A stretch of 14,489 bases of DNA, taken from the NCBI GenBank assembly GCA_030037105.1, contig JASHRY010000245.1, positions 1-14,489 of the forward strand, written 5' to 3'. This DNA comes from Xanthobacteraceae bacterium (GTDB taxonomy: Bacteria; Pseudomonadota; Alphaproteobacteria; Rhizobiales; Xanthobacteraceae). How positions within the stretch are numbered: the stretch's first letter is position 1; each line of letters begins with the position of its first letter. Under the pieces are notes generated by a model. The model saw only the letters and a program-made list of their open reading frames with translations, did not search any database and had not been told where the DNA came from. Made by a program: the position numbers and the translations under genes. Shown here piece after piece: positions 13,986 through 14,489 of the stretch.

Positions 13986-14489
13986 AGTTCGGAGCGGTCT
14001 CGCCCAAGGAAGCGATTGGCGGCACTGCCGTGCACACGATCCGCCATGGCGCCCTGGTGCTCAAGAAGGGCACGCTGATCGGCGCGGCCGAGGTCGCCGC
14101 GCTCGAAGCGGAGGGAATCGCCGACATCGTCGTGGCGCGCCTCGAACCGGGCGACATCTCCGAAGATGTGGCGGCGGCCGAGATTGCCAGGGCGATCGCC
14201 GGCGAAGGGGTGCAGGTCGATCGCGCCTTTACCGGCCGCGCCAACCTCTTCGCCCGGTCGGCCGGCGTCCTGGTCGTCGACAAGGACGCAATCGATCGGA
14301 TCAACCGCATCGACGAAGCGATCACGGTGGCGACATTGTCCGCCTATAAGCCGGTCGTCGCCGGCGAGATGATCGCGACCGTGAAGATCATTCCTTTCGC
14401 GGTCGCCGCGACGCCGCGCGACTTGGCGCTCGCGGCGGCAAAGCGGCCGCTGGTGCGCATCGCACCTTATCGCGTCCGCAAGGTCGGCG
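13982..14489 (+). CDS. Molybdopterin-binding (MoeA-like) protein, partial; probable MobA/MocA-like fusion
   Basis: The first 169 residues of a protein cut by the right edge. It starts MKFGAVSPKEAIGGTAVHTIRHGALVLKKG (1-30), followed by GTLIGAAEVAALEAEGIADIVVARLEPGDISEDVAA and the central TGRANLFARSAGVLVVDKDAIDRINRIDEAITVATL. This matches the MoeA-like first domain of rhizobial proteins that usually continue into a molybdopterin-binding core and then a MobA/MocA-type NTP transferase (about 530 residues; recalled). Such proteins would make the cytosine-dinucleotide form of the cofactor used by CoxL-type enzymes. The ATG overlaps the stop of the XdhC-C gene (ATGA). The MoeA-like part is seen; the fused transferase is inferred. 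Confidence 0.8.
   Translation, partial: MKFGAVSPKEAIGGTAVHTIRHGALVLKKGTLIGAAEVAALEAEGIADIVVARLEPGDISEDVAAAEIARAIAGEGVQVDRAFTGRANLFARSAGVLVVDKDAIDRINRIDEAITVATLSAYKPVVAGEMIATVKIIPFAVAATPRDLALAAAKRPLVRIAPYRVRKVG

Overview
The window is high-GC, tightly packed bacterial DNA that reads as an alphaproteobacterium of the Hyphomicrobiales (Bradyrhizobiaceae/Xanthobacteraceae-like). The evidence is the branched-chain-type ABC transporter, the PcaD and PobR-like proteins, the cox-type molybdenum hydroxylase cluster, and intergenic palindromes of the kind common in Bradyrhizobium relatives. The species cannot be fixed from the sequence. There are 15 protein-coding genes, two of them cut by the window edges. 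I see no rRNA, tRNA, CRISPR array or transposase, and no gene-free stretch longer than 300 bases.

Left part (1-2658, minus strand): livH-livM-livG, two inner-membrane permeases and an ATPase of a HAAT-type (branched-chain amino acid or aromatic acid) importer. Consecutive genes overlap by 4 bases. livG runs off the left edge, and no binding-protein gene is visible. Then, on the plus strand, come a 69-residue Gln/Gly-rich disordered protein (2885-3094) followed by a strong hairpin, and an AraC-family regulator with an N-terminal cupin (3210-4097) resembling PobR/HpaA-type aromatic-acid regulators. Two hairpins separate it from a convergent minus-strand pair: a SnoaL/NTF2-like protein (5039-5599) and a 3-oxoadipate enol-lactonase-like hydrolase, PcaD family (4181-4972).

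Right part (5804-14489, plus strand): a complete cox-like molybdenum hydroxylase cluster. It holds coxG (SRPBCC accessory), coxS (2x[2Fe-2S]), coxL (Mo-pterin), coxM (FAD), coxD (AAA+ ATPase), coxE (VWA protein), an XdhC/CoxI chaperone split into two genes, and the start of a MoeA-like/MobA-like cofactor-processing protein. S, L and M form one heterotrimeric hydroxylase; D, E, XdhC and the last gene probably mature or insert its cofactor. The large subunit carries ALRGAGR at the active-site loop instead of AYxCSFR, and the order is S-L-M. This is therefore a form-II-like hydroxylase of unknown substrate, not a proven CO dehydrogenase.

The most unusual structure is non-coding. A 141-bp inverted-repeat element fills nearly all of the coxD-coxE gap and seems to supply the coxE ribosome binding site. 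Two elements built of GCGAATA-like heptamers flank the small XdhC N-domain gene, and one of them supplies its stop codon.
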